Source: Desulfomicrobium apsheronum (GTDB lineage Bacteria > Desulfobacterota > Desulfovibrionia > Desulfovibrionales > Desulfomicrobiaceae). From it: a stretch of DNA of 64,000 bases. Each line of letters starts with the position of its first letter. The stretch's first letter is position 1. The stretch spans positions 1 through 64,000 of the forward strand of contig NZ_FORX01000009.1 of the NCBI RefSeq assembly GCF_900114115.1. The letters are read 5' to 3'. Shown here one piece after another: positions 8,539-15,404 of the stretch. Under the pieces are notes generated by a model that searched no databases, was not told the origin of the DNA, and was given only the letters and a program-made list of their open reading frames with translations. The position numbers were made by a program, and so were the translations under genes.

Positions 8539-8853
8539 CTAACCTCCGTAAAAACGAGGCCGAAGCCCCGGATAGAGTAATGGCGAGCGCAATGTGTTTC
8601 GCCTTTTTGAACAGAGCCGTCGTCATGAAATCTTACTGTTTTTTTCTTCAGTTGGCTGCACGGCAGTGCTCAAGGCAGAATTGATGAGTGCCCACATTAT
8701 TTTTTTCCCCCACTCGTGATTCTTGCGCATTTCAGCCATCCGCAACGATTTTGTTCTTCTGTCCCATCACTGGGATACCGGACAGAGACCCTACAAAAGC
8801 AAATCTTGGGCCAGCATAAAAATACTGAAATTAATGAGAATATTTTAAAGAAT
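8539..8853 (-). other. Leader region of the haem-lyase operon
   Basis: This 315-bp stretch holds the sigma-54-like promoter (8799-8814), a short frame of 24 codons (8697-8623), and an ATGA-coupled second frame (from 8626) that runs into the ccmF-like gene. The short frames lack family signals and may be leaders or chance. A TCCCA-TCAC-TGGGA dyad lies at about 8762-8775. Nothing else is recognisable. Confidence 0.35.
8799..8814 (-). promoter_or_regulatory. Sigma-54 type promoter upstream of the haem-lyase/selenoprotein/zntA operon
   Basis: CTGGCCC-AAGAT-TTGC matches the TGGCAC-N5-TTGC consensus with the invariant GG and GC 11 bases apart. It lies about 260 bp before the ccmF-like start. An IS200-type element begins about 40 bp upstream, where activator sites would normally be. 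Confidence 0.5.
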
Positions 8854-9473
8854 CCTGGCCCAGAGGGCCAGGACTTGGGATAACCCCTAGAAGGGGTATA
8901 ACTGCCTTGCCCCCAAAGGAGGCAAGGTTGCCGCTGTCCCCTTCGAGACACTATCTCTCAAGTTTACGTTCTTGTTCTTCTTGATATTTTACATACTTTC
9001 GAATTTTATCAGCATCTAAACCGACGGTATCGACACAGTAACCACGTGCCCAAAAATGATTACCCCAATAGGGCTTACGCTTCAGTTCCCGGAATTTGTT
9101 GAATATCCGTATGGCCGTTCGCCCTTTGACAGTCCCGACAAAGTTGGAAATACACACCTTCGGCGGAACATAGGTTAACAGATGCACATGATCTGGCTGG
9201 ACGTTGAGTTCCAATAGCTGGCAGCCTTGGTGTTCACAAAAAGCACGAATGCACCGATCTGCCTCAACTCCAACCGCTCCTCCCAATATCCGAAACCGAT
9301 ATTTGGGGGTCCAGACGATATGATATTGGCAATACCATATCGTGTGAGATAGCTTGAAAAAGCGGCCCATGGTGTTCTCCTTGTTCAGTTGTGGGGACAA
9401 CGGAACTTCGGAGATACCATGGGACGTTCAACTGGCATAGCCGTTGAACTCTGACCAGGCCCAGAGGGCCTGG
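8854..9473 (-). mobile_element. IS200/IS605-family insertion sequence
   Basis: Nearly matching 8-bp hairpins mark both ends: CCTGGCCCAGAGGGCCAGG (8854-8872) and CCAGGCCCAGAGGGCCTGG (9455-9473). Between them lies a single Y1 transposase gene. Sub-terminal hairpins occur at 8882-8900, 8909-8931 and 9426-9449. Terminal hairpins instead of inverted repeats are typical of IS200/IS605. No tnpB is present. Confidence 0.85.
8951..9370 (-). CDS. tnpA: IS200-type Y1 (HUH) transposase TnpA
   Basis: The 139-residue protein starts at ATG 9370, placed by an AAGGAG site 8 bases upstream; a longer frame from 9400 lacks one. It has the HUH motif QPDHVHLL, and the catalytic Tyr lies in KIRKYVKYQEEQ near the C-terminus. 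Y1 transposases move single-stranded DNA by recognising end hairpins, which flank this gene. The frame is intact and probably functional. Confidence 0.92.
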   Translation of the reverse strand: MGRFFKLSHTIWYCQYHIVWTPKYRFRILGGAVGVEADRCIRAFCEHQGCQLLELNVQPDHVHLLTYVPPKVCISNFVGTVKGRTAIRIFNKFRELKRKPYWGNHFWARGYCVDTVGLDADKIRKYVKYQEEQERKLER

Positions 9474-9539
9474 TTTTCTATACTGTCAATAAATAAAAAA
9501 CAAAAAAGACGCCGTCTTGCACAAGGGTTCACATTAGTC

Positions 9540-9706
9540 TGCACAAGCCTACACTAATTTATCCCCCTCACACTTAAATGACAGAAGCTCGTGTTGGAAC
9601 TCGGTGAATCATTCCATCTTGAGCAGTTATTGCTTTGGGCTTCAGACTGCCTTTAAAAAAACATCCCCGCACGAACTCGTGTCCATGCGGGGAAAGGGAT
9701 TGCTGG
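9540..9706. repeat. Diverged direct repeat, copy 1
   Basis: About 165 bp matching 11036-11200 at roughly 85% by eye, including the shared AGCCTACACT and ACTTAAATGACAGAAGCTCG blocks. It ends in the hairpin downstream of the first ZraP-like gene. The IS200 element lies immediately to its left and may have cut off the rest of the duplicated unit. Confidence 0.7.
9655..9692 (-). terminator. Intrinsic terminator after the first ZraP-like gene
   Basis: On the minus strand CCCCGCA (9692-9686) pairs with TGCGGGG (9671-9665), followed by ATGTTTTTTT. It ends the SHOCT/ZraP-like operon. Confidence 0.75.
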
Positions 9707-9736
9707 TTTCAATGCGCTGATATCGGTGTGGCAAGG

Positions 9737-10372
9737 TTACTGATTGACAGGGGCGTTGCCTCCGTGGCCAGTGGGGGTATGGTTAATAGTGCCGTTTCCA
9801 GGCTGCATTCCGTTACCCATCATACCCATTCCGCCTTGCTGCATTCCGCCACCCATCATACCCATTCCGCCTTGCTGCATTCCGCCACCCATCATACCCA
9901 TTCCGCCTTGCTGCATTCCACCACCCATCATACCCATTCCGCCTTGCTGCATTCCGCCACCCATCATACCCATTCCGCCTTGCTGCATTCCACCGTTCAT
10001 CATCGGACAGTTACCCATGGGCATAATACCCTCCTTGGCCATCTGCTTGTTCAGTTTGACTTGTTCTGTGTACAAATTGGCGCGTAAGGCATTGATTTCC
10101 GTGGTCAAGGCTTCGACCTTTTTGTCATCGGTCTTTCCGCTGTAAAGTTGGGCATTGAGTTCGGATTCCTTGGCTAAAAGTTGCTTGTTCAGGTCTGCTG
10201 TCGCGGCAGAGAAGTTTGCGTGCATCTTTTGCATGGTAGCCTGTTGTGCCGGGCTCATTCCCATCATTCCTCCACCCATCATTCCATGTCCCTGCCCACT
10301 TGCAAGGCCGGTGAAGATGGTTACAAAAGCCAAGGTCAAAGTCAGGGCAATAGCGTTACGATACGTTTTCAT
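9737..10372 (-). CDS. ZraP/Spy-like periplasmic metal-stress protein with Met/Gly repeats
   Basis: ATG 10372 follows AAAGGAG; an upstream frame to 10456 lacks a ribosome site. The 211-residue product has a signal peptide ending near SGQG, a helical ZraP/CpxP-like core (MSPAQQATMQKMHANF to VKLNKQMAKEG) and then five 12-residue repeats of the type GMQQGGMGMMGG. ZraP-family proteins are zinc-binding periplasmic chaperones; Met-rich tails commonly bind Cu(I). The tail is much longer than in enteric ZraP. It is co-transcribed with the SHOCT gene upstream and shares its family with the protein at 12051-12581. Confidence 0.85.
   Translation of the reverse strand: MKTYRNAIALTLTLAFVTIFTGLASGQGHGMMGGGMMGMSPAQQATMQKMHANFSAATADLNKQLLAKESELNAQLYSGKTDDKKVEALTTEINALRANLYTEQVKLNKQMAKEGIMPMGNCPMMNGGMQQGGMGMMGGGMQQGGMGMMGGGMQQGGMGMMGGGMQQGGMGMMGGGMQQGGMGMMGNGMQPGNGTINHTPTGHGGNAPVNQ
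9827..9994. repeat. Five tandem 36-bp coding repeats
   Basis: Units begin at 9827, 9863, 9899, 9935 and 9971. The first four differ by at most single bases and the last diverges at its end. The period is a whole number of codons, so copy-number change would keep the frame. Confidence 0.9.
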
Positions 10373-10478
10373 GATTGTTCTCCTTTTGAGGTTAATTTGA
10401 TTTTTTCGCCTTGGCCGCAATCGGGCAAGGCGAAGTTGGCATTGATGAGCGTGCAAGGCAGTCTGCGCCGTGTGTGGT

Positions 10479-10718
10479 CTAAAGCATGGATCTCAAGTTG
10501 TTGTATTCCTCCATGTTAATTTCGCCCCTGGCCAGGCGAATTTTCAAAATTTGCATGGAGTCCGATCTGTCCGCTGAAGGGTTTCCTCCGCGTCGGTTCC
10601 ACAATTTTGCGCATATGAGCATTCCCAAGCCCACCAGGAGTAAGATTCCCCATAGGGGGGAGTGCCCCATTATCCATCCGCCAAGGCCAAGTCCAGGGAG
10701 TGTCCCACAATTCCACAT
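10479..10718 (-). CDS. Small membrane protein with C-terminal SHOCT domain
   Basis: The 79-residue protein has one membrane helix (about 21-42) and a C-terminal SHOCT motif, MQILKIRLARGEINMEEYNNL. SHOCT is a short domain often found at the end of membrane or metal-stress proteins; its function is undefined. The gene leads the ZraP-like operon behind a sigma-54-type promoter at 10765-10780. It is paralogous to 13095-13343. Confidence 0.85.
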   Translation of the reverse strand: MWNCGTLPGLGLGGWIMGHSPLWGILLLVGLGMLICAKLWNRRGGNPSADRSDSMQILKIRLARGEINMEEYNNLRSML

Positions 10719-10764
10719 GACCTATCCTCCGTTGTGTTTCTCGTTGTCAGTTGGATCTTTATTT

Positions 10765-10780
10765 ACAAGAGGCGTGCCAT
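10765..10780 (-). promoter_or_regulatory. Sigma-54 type promoter of SHOCT/ZraP-like operon 1
   Basis: ATGGCACGCCTCTTGT keeps GG and the -12 G 11 bases apart and matches the consensus except for the final T. It shares the core GGCACGCCT(C/G)TTG with the promoter at 13409-13425. The likely start lies about 35 bp before the SHOCT gene. Confidence 0.7.
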
Positions 10781-10895
10781 GAATGTCTCTTGCACATAAC
10801 AATCCGATATAATGTGTTTTATATGTTTTGTACTGCAAATTAGGCAAAGCGATGTCCAGCAGAGCGAGTAATTTTGTGGCGAAAATCTGGACGAC

Positions 10896-11075
10896 ATGGG
10901 TAAAACAGTTACATGTCGTAGGCGAGAGGATTACCATGAACACCATGGCGGAATAAAAACGAAGCCCCGGATAAATCCGTGGCTGGTGGCAGGCTTGACG
11001 GTCATTCTGGGGCTTGCCGTGTCCGTGTTCACGGTGCTCAAGCCTACACTGATTTATCCCTTCACACTTAAATGA
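10896..11075 (+). CDS. Possible 59-aa single-span membrane protein with HEHH motif
   Basis: The frame from ATG 10896 encodes a basic N-terminus, YHEHHGG, one hydrophobic span (PWLVAGLTVILGLAVSVFTV) and a short tail. A His-rich N-terminus before a single helix resembles small metal-associated membrane proteins. The ribosome site is weak. Its 3' end lies in the duplicated segment at 11036-11200, where copy 1 (9540-9706) preserves only the last codons. It may be a real small gene or the remnant of a longer one. Confidence 0.35.
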   Translation: MGKTVTCRRREDYHEHHGGIKTKPRINPWLVAGLTVILGLAVSVFTVLKPTLIYPFTLK

Positions 11076-11200
11076 CAGAAGCTCGTGTTTGAACCCGGTG
11101 AGTCATTCAATCTTGGCAGTTATTGCTTTAGGCTTCTGGCTGCCGGCTTTTGAAAGGACAACCCCGCACGCCAACGTGGACATGCGGGGATTTGGAGTCC
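11036..11200. repeat. Diverged direct repeat, copy 2
   Basis: Matches 9540-9706. It carries the CCCCGCA..TGCGGGG hairpin (about 11164-11190) downstream of the EF-hand gene on the minus strand, without the long T-run of copy 1. Confidence 0.7.
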
Positions 11201-11270
11201 AATCATACCTATTTTCAAGTTTGTTCGGGACATCTAACAGGAGAGTGTTTGTCGCAGATGTGAAACGGTG

Positions 11271-11867
11271 CTATTCTCTTCCGCCTCCACCTTCGTGGCC
11301 ACCGCCACCGTCATTGCCGCCGCCGCCTTCGTGGCCACCGCCTCCGCCATTGCCGCCTCCACCTTCGTGGCCACCGCCTCCGCCATTGCCGCTTCCCCCA
11401 CTACTACCACCTCGACCGTTTTCACTATCGCCATTCTTACCTCTGTCACTGTAGCCACCCATGCCGCTTATTTCGCTACCGTGGCTACCACCGCCAGCAG
11501 AGCCGCTTTTACCTGCGTGGGTAGTTTTAGAGGCATCCTTGCCCAATCCAGCGGTATGCTGAGATTCGATCTCATTATGATCCATAACCCCGTCTTTGTC
11601 GGCATCTACGTGACCATATCCATTGCCAATGCCATGTTCAGCATGGACAGCTTCCATCTCAGCATGATCAACGACTCCGTCCATATTGATATCCGAGTTT
11701 TCATATCCTGGATAAGCTGTGCCAAACTCTTTTGTGGACACAATACCGTCCTGGTTTGTATCTAAAGATCCTTTGAATTCGGACGCATCTCCAGATTTTA
11801 CCCCATTCAGAGAGAAAAAAAGCAATGTCCCAAATGCAAAAATTGCAATACTATGTTTTTTCGGCAC
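11271..11867 (-). CDS. Exported EF-hand protein with Gly/His/Glu-rich C-terminal repeats
   Basis: The 198-residue protein has a signal peptide (about 1-25), three EF-hand calcium loops (DTNQDGIVSTKEF, DINMDGVVDHAEM, DADKDGVMDHNEI at about 36-105), a Ser/Gly linker and three GGGGHEGGGGN-type repeats at the end. EF-hand loops bind Ca2+; the His-Glu in a flexible Gly repeat could bind Zn or Cu (inference). It lies in the metal-stress block but not in either SHOCT operon. A striking inverted repeat precedes it. Confidence 0.8.
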   Translation of the reverse strand: MPKKHSIAIFAFGTLLFFSLNGVKSGDASEFKGSLDTNQDGIVSTKEFGTAYPGYENSDINMDGVVDHAEMEAVHAEHGIGNGYGHVDADKDGVMDHNEIESQHTAGLGKDASKTTHAGKSGSAGGGSHGSEISGMGGYSDRGKNGDSENGRGGSSGGSGNGGGGGHEGGGGNGGGGGHEGGGGNDGGGGHEGGGGRE

Positions 11868-11931
11868 ACATTCTCCATTTTATCTGTTAAAATGTTCATT
11901 TCTTGTGCTCAATGTTTATATAGGTAATAAT

Positions 11932-11982
11932 TATGCACAATATCTACATTAAATTTTATTTCTAACAGAGATATTGTGCATA
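11932..11982. promoter_or_regulatory. 14-bp perfect inverted repeat upstream of the EF-hand gene
   Basis: TATGCACAATATCT (11932-11945) and its exact complement (11969-11982) flank 23 bases in an AT-rich intergenic region, 65-115 bp before the EF-hand start. Position and symmetry suggest an operator; the regulator is unknown. The rest of 11868-12050 holds no gene. Confidence 0.5.
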
Positions 11983-12025
11983 GTTTAAACATTAAAGACA
12001 TTATAGTGCATTAATTTAGCATTCA

Positions 12026-12041
12026 GCTTATTCTTATAAGC
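12026..12041 (-). terminator. Weak hairpin after operon 2
   Basis: GCTTAT-TCTT-ATAAGC lies just after the second ZraP-like gene. It is short, AT-rich and without a T-run, so termination here is uncertain. Confidence 0.25.
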
Positions 12042-12050
12042 CGGGCAATA

Positions 12051-12581
12051 TCAGTAATGCATTCCGTTGCTCATGCCCATACAGCCATTCATCATCCCAC
12101 CATGCTGCATTCCGCCACCCATCATGCCCATCCCTCCGTGCATCATAGGGCAGCCCATAGGCATTCCAGCCCCCCCGCTATGGCCTGTTGTGCCACCGGT
12201 CATGGGGCAGACGAAACCAGCAGAGGCGGGCAAGCCTTCCTTGGCAAGCTGTCTTTGCAAGCTAATACGTGCCTCAAGAATCTTGCCGTTGAGGTCGGTG
12301 ATTTCCTTTGCCAGAACCTGAGTTCGCTTTTCATCGGTATTCGGACTTGCAAGCTGGGCGTTCAGTTCATACTGCTTGTCCATGAGTTGCTGACTAAGAT
12401 TAGAGATAGCTTGCCCTTGTTCCTGGTAGATTTTCTGCAAAACTGCCTGCTGTTCAACCGACAGTTGTGAATTCCCCATGCCCATCCCCATGTGACCCAT
12501 GCCTTGGGCGAACGCGCCCGTGGAAAGTCCGGAAGCCATCAAAAAAGCAGCCATCAAGGCGATAATTATGGTGCGTTTCAT
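12051..12581 (-). CDS. ZraP/Spy-like periplasmic protein, second copy
   Basis: ATG 12581 follows AAAGGAG; the frame open to 12659 lacks one. The 176-residue product has a signal peptide (to AFAQG), a helical core (LSVEQQAVLQKIYQEQ to ISLQRQLAKEGLP) aligned with the first ZraP-like protein, and a Met/Gly/His tail with CPM motifs. It is inferred to be a periplasmic metal-binding chaperone. It is the last gene of an operon with 12678-13052 and the SHOCT gene 13095-13343, behind a strong sigma-54 promoter. Confidence 0.85.
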   Translation of the reverse strand: MKRTIIIALMAAFLMASGLSTGAFAQGMGHMGMGMGNSQLSVEQQAVLQKIYQEQGQAISNLSQQLMDKQYELNAQLASPNTDEKRTQVLAKEITDLNGKILEARISLQRQLAKEGLPASAGFVCPMTGGTTGHSGGAGMPMGCPMMHGGMGMMGGGMQHGGMMNGCMGMSNGMHY

Positions 12582-12677
12582 TGTCGTACTCCTTTCTTTT
12601 GCCCCGATGCCTCCAAAGCAGGCGACATCGGGGGTTATAGATTCAAATTTAGGACTCACTTTAGAGAGCGGGATGAC

Positions 12678-13052
12678 CTAGTAACGGTTCCAACCACCCA
12701 TCATACCTCCACCGTGGCCCATGTTGCCCATCATGCCGCCACCATGGTTCACGTTGCCCGTCATGCCGCCACCATGGTTCATGCCTCCCATCGTGGGACA
12801 AAACATTCCATTTCCTCCACCATGACCATAGCCATGCTGGCCTGTCTGGGTGTACCCTGCACCCGTCATGGGCTGAGGGTAGTTGTTATTGCTAGGCTGA
12901 CCATACGCTGCCTGACTCGTCACTGCATTCGCGGCCTGCTTATTCGCAGAATCCTGTGCGCGAGCTGTGTCTGCACTTGCAACAACCATAGCTCCAACGA
13001 CAAGCACAGCAGCCAAACTGACAGAAACACGATTTACGATCTTGCTAAACAT
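12678..13052 (-). CDS. Exported Gly/Met/His-rich protein
   Basis: ATG 13052 follows TTTGGAGG. The 124-residue product has a signal peptide (cleavage after ARAQ), a low-complexity Gln/Asn region and a tail of MGGMNHGGGM, MGNMGHGGGM and MGGWNRY. No enzymatic domain is visible. Met and His in glycine spacers suggest periplasmic Cu/Zn binding. It is the middle gene of operon 2. Confidence 0.75.
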   Translation of the reverse strand: MFSKIVNRVSVSLAAVLVVGAMVVASADTARAQDSANKQAANAVTSQAAYGQPSNNNYPQPMTGAGYTQTGQHGYGHGGGNGMFCPTMGGMNHGGGMTGNVNHGGGMMGNMGHGGGMMGGWNRY

Positions 13053-13094
13053 AATAACCTCCAAATTGATGTTGATTTTTTTATTTTAAAACGA

Positions 13095-13343
13095 TTATGA
13101 CTGGTTAATAATTTTTTTCATTTCGAGATATGTCTCGTGCGTAATATCTCCCTTGGCCAAACGATATTTTATGATCTGCAAAGAGTCGTCCCTATCGTTA
13201 AATCGAGTTCTGCTTGATTTTAACAATCCCCGTAGAAATATTCCCAGTAGCAACAATACTATTACCGTTAAAAACCCACCAAATATCCAGTGAGCACTGA
13301 AGCTGCCCCATTGAGAAGAGTGAAAATATTCGCAACCCCACAT
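13095..13343 (-). CDS. Small membrane protein with SHOCT domain, second copy
   Basis: The 82-residue protein has one membrane helix (about 18-42) and a C-terminal SHOCT motif (LQIIKYRLAKGDITHETY). AAAAGGAGG precedes ATG 13343. It is paralogous to 10479-10718 and, like it, is the first gene behind a sigma-54 promoter, so the pair marks a duplicated operon plan. Confidence 0.85.
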   Translation of the reverse strand: MWGCEYFHSSQWGSFSAHWIFGGFLTVIVLLLLGIFLRGLLKSSRTRFNDRDDSLQIIKYRLAKGDITHETYLEMKKIINQS

Positions 13344-13408
13344 AAATTGACCTCCTTTTGCTCATGGGCTTTAGCCACCGCCAGACTCGCCCTCGTTATC
13401 TTGCTATA

Positions 13409-13425
13409 AGCAACAGGCGTGCCAA
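13409..13425 (-). promoter_or_regulatory. Sigma-54 promoter of SHOCT/ZraP-like operon 2
   Basis: TTGGCACGCCTGTTGCTT is an essentially perfect TTGGCACG-N4-TTGC match. It lies about 65 bp before the SHOCT start and faces away from the kinase gene. Confidence 0.85.
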
Positions 13426-13520
13426 AACGGCGGACTTGAGAATAACAATGCAAAATTAATGATTATTTTAGCTATTGGAAAAGCGATTAATGGAACCCAA
13501 GACTAATTCAGTGTAAATTT

Positions 13521-13557
13521 TACTCGCCAAACAGTGAAGTGGCGCGTACTTTTTACG
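13521..13557. promoter_or_regulatory. Candidate response-regulator binding dyads between operon 2 and the kinase gene
   Basis: TAC-t-CGCCA (13521-13529) and TGGCG-c-GTA (13540-13548) form a dyad with a 10-base centre. An overlapping dyad GCGTA-CTTTT-TACGC follows (13543-13557). They lie about 100-130 bp upstream of the sigma-54 promoter, the usual place for an NtrC-type activator, and before the kinase start. Confidence 0.5.
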
Positions 13558-13622
13558 CGCAGAATATGTTTGTTTCAAATGCTAACCACCAGCACAGGCC
13601 CTTCAGATTAAAGAGGTTGGAA

Positions 13623-15404
13623 ATGATGAAGAAATCCTTGGATAGACAACGTTCCTGGATGAAAATCCCCCCCTGGCTTATCATCGGAGCGGCCGGAATC
13701 ATGACCGCAATAGTCGTTGTCATGGCCGTTCGGAACACCCACCGGGAAAAGGCTTTGACTTCCCAGACGTTAATGGAAAAGGGAGCGACCATAATAAGAG
13801 CCTTTGAGTCGGCAGCTAGGACTGGCATGGGTATGCACTGGAGTGGACGCCAACTTCAAATTCTTCTCCACGAGACCGCAGGCCAAGCCAGTATCCTTTA
13901 CATGGCAGTGACCGACGAGAATGGGATGATCCTTGCTCACAGCGATCAGACCAAGATTGGGGAAAAATTGTATGATCGGCAGAAGATTCAGTCCCTGGAA
14001 GTGAACACCGTTGAAAAATGGCGGATTGAGGACGGTTCCAACAAACAGCGAGTCTTTGAAGTCTATCGCAACTTTGCGCCTATGGCTGGGCGACCTGTGC
14101 TTGACCATAGCGGTGGAATGGGCGGACAAGATTGGTGCGATTGGGGGCAAGGAGGAGGTACACCCAGTCCGGCCCGACAAATCATCTTCGCCGGCTTCGA
14201 TGTTACACCATTCGAGGAGGCCCAAGCCGAGGACTTCCGTAATACTGTAGTTCTTTCCTCCGTTCTTCTCCTACTTGGAATCGGTGGCGTCATGATGCTT
14301 TTCGGGGCACAAAGCTACCGCCTATCCAGGAGACAACTCCAAAACACTCAAGCATTCTCATCAGAGATTATCAAAAATCTTCCAGTCGGTCTCATCACTA
14401 CTGGAAGCGATGGACGCGTGGCAGTCGTGAATGGGGCAGCAGAAAAAATATTCGGGCTTGAAGCGTCCCTCGTGTCGGGCAAACTGCCTGATGACATACT
14501 GCCGGCGAACTTGTGCAATCTGAATGATGTCATCGATAGCGGAGAAGCGATCATTGAGCGTGAAATCGAGTGCGCCGTTGACAGCAAGGCCATACCATTG
14601 AGTGTGAGCGCCGCAAAGATCACCAACGAAATGGGAGACTTTCTCGGAAACATCTTGATCCTCAGAGATCTTGGAGAAGTTAAACGGCTCCAGGAGGAGG
14701 TGCGCCGCAAGGAGAAACTTGCTGCATTGGGCAGTCTCGCGGCTGGCATTGCTCACGAAATCAGGAATCCGCTATCATCAATCAAAGGATTCGCTAAATA
14801 TTTTGAAGGTCACTGCGAAGAAGGCAGCGAAGGACGGAAACTTGTTGCAGTCATGACCAAGGAAGTGGACCGTTTGAACAGAGTCATCACTGAACTGCTG
14901 GAGTTCGCCAAGCCTTCCGACCTGAAGACCCGCCCGACAAATGTAAATGACATCATTGAACACTCACTTCGCCTCATCCGCCAAGATGCTAATGCCAAAA
15001 GAATTCGAGTAGAATTTACCCGGGACGAACAACTCCCCAACGCTGAGATTGATCCTGATCGTTTCACGCAGGCATTGCTCAATCTCTACCTGAACGCAGT
15101 CCAAGCTATGGAAAACGGTGGAATACTTGCTGTTCGAGCATCCACTGCTGGCGTGAACGAAATCCGCATCGAAATAGAGGACTCAGGTAAGGGCATCCCG
15201 TCAGAAAGCCTTGGAAGCATATTCAACCCATATTTCACCACGAAATCCTCGGGCACCGGCCTTGGCCTTGCCATAGTCCACAAGGTAATCGAGTCGCACC
15301 AGGGAGAGATCAAAGTCAGGAGCGCTGCTGGCAAGGGCACTGCGTTCAGCATCTTGATACCTACTCAGAGAAGAAAAGGAGAAATACATGGCCGCCAGAC
15401 ATGA
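13623..15404 (+). CDS. zraS: ZraS-like sensor histidine kinase
   Basis: About 593 residues from the tandem ATG at 13623; the frame open from 13539 overlaps the candidate operator and is less likely. Two membrane helices (about 16-36 and 203-224) bracket a periplasmic sensor domain with a His/Asp/Cys/Gly-rich patch (HSGGMGGQDWCDW) that could bind metal. Next come a PAS domain, HisKA with HEIRNP (phospho-His) and a HATPase domain with N and G boxes (GTGLGLAIV). The architecture matches ZraS/HydH of the zinc-responsive ZraSR system. It overlaps the regulator gene by 17 bp. Confidence 0.88.
   Translation: MMKKSLDRQRSWMKIPPWLIIGAAGIMTAIVVVMAVRNTHREKALTSQTLMEKGATIIRAFESAARTGMGMHWSGRQLQILLHETAGQASILYMAVTDENGMILAHSDQTKIGEKLYDRQKIQSLEVNTVEKWRIEDGSNKQRVFEVYRNFAPMAGRPVLDHSGGMGGQDWCDWGQGGGTPSPARQIIFAGFDVTPFEEAQAEDFRNTVVLSSVLLLLGIGGVMMLFGAQSYRLSRRQLQNTQAFSSEIIKNLPVGLITTGSDGRVAVVNGAAEKIFGLEASLVSGKLPDDILPANLCNLNDVIDSGEAIIEREIECAVDSKAIPLSVSAAKITNEMGDFLGNILILRDLGEVKRLQEEVRRKEKLAALGSLAAGIAHEIRNPLSSIKGFAKYFEGHCEEGSEGRKLVAVMTKEVDRLNRVITELLEFAKPSDLKTRPTNVNDIIEHSLRLIRQDANAKRIRVEFTRDEQLPNAEIDPDRFTQALLNLYLNAVQAMENGGILAVRASTAGVNEIRIEIEDSGKGIPSESLGSIFNPYFTTKSSGTGLGLAIVHKVIESHQGEIKVRSAAGKGTAFSILIPTQRRKGEIHGRQT

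Noticed and set aside
9827-9994. CRISPR-like array of 36-bp repeats
   Set aside because: The repeats are contiguous with no spacers and encode in-frame Met/Gly units of an exported protein.
10722-10946. Minus-strand frame of 74 codons
   Set aside because: It covers the sigma-54 promoter region, has no good ribosome site and no recognisable motif.
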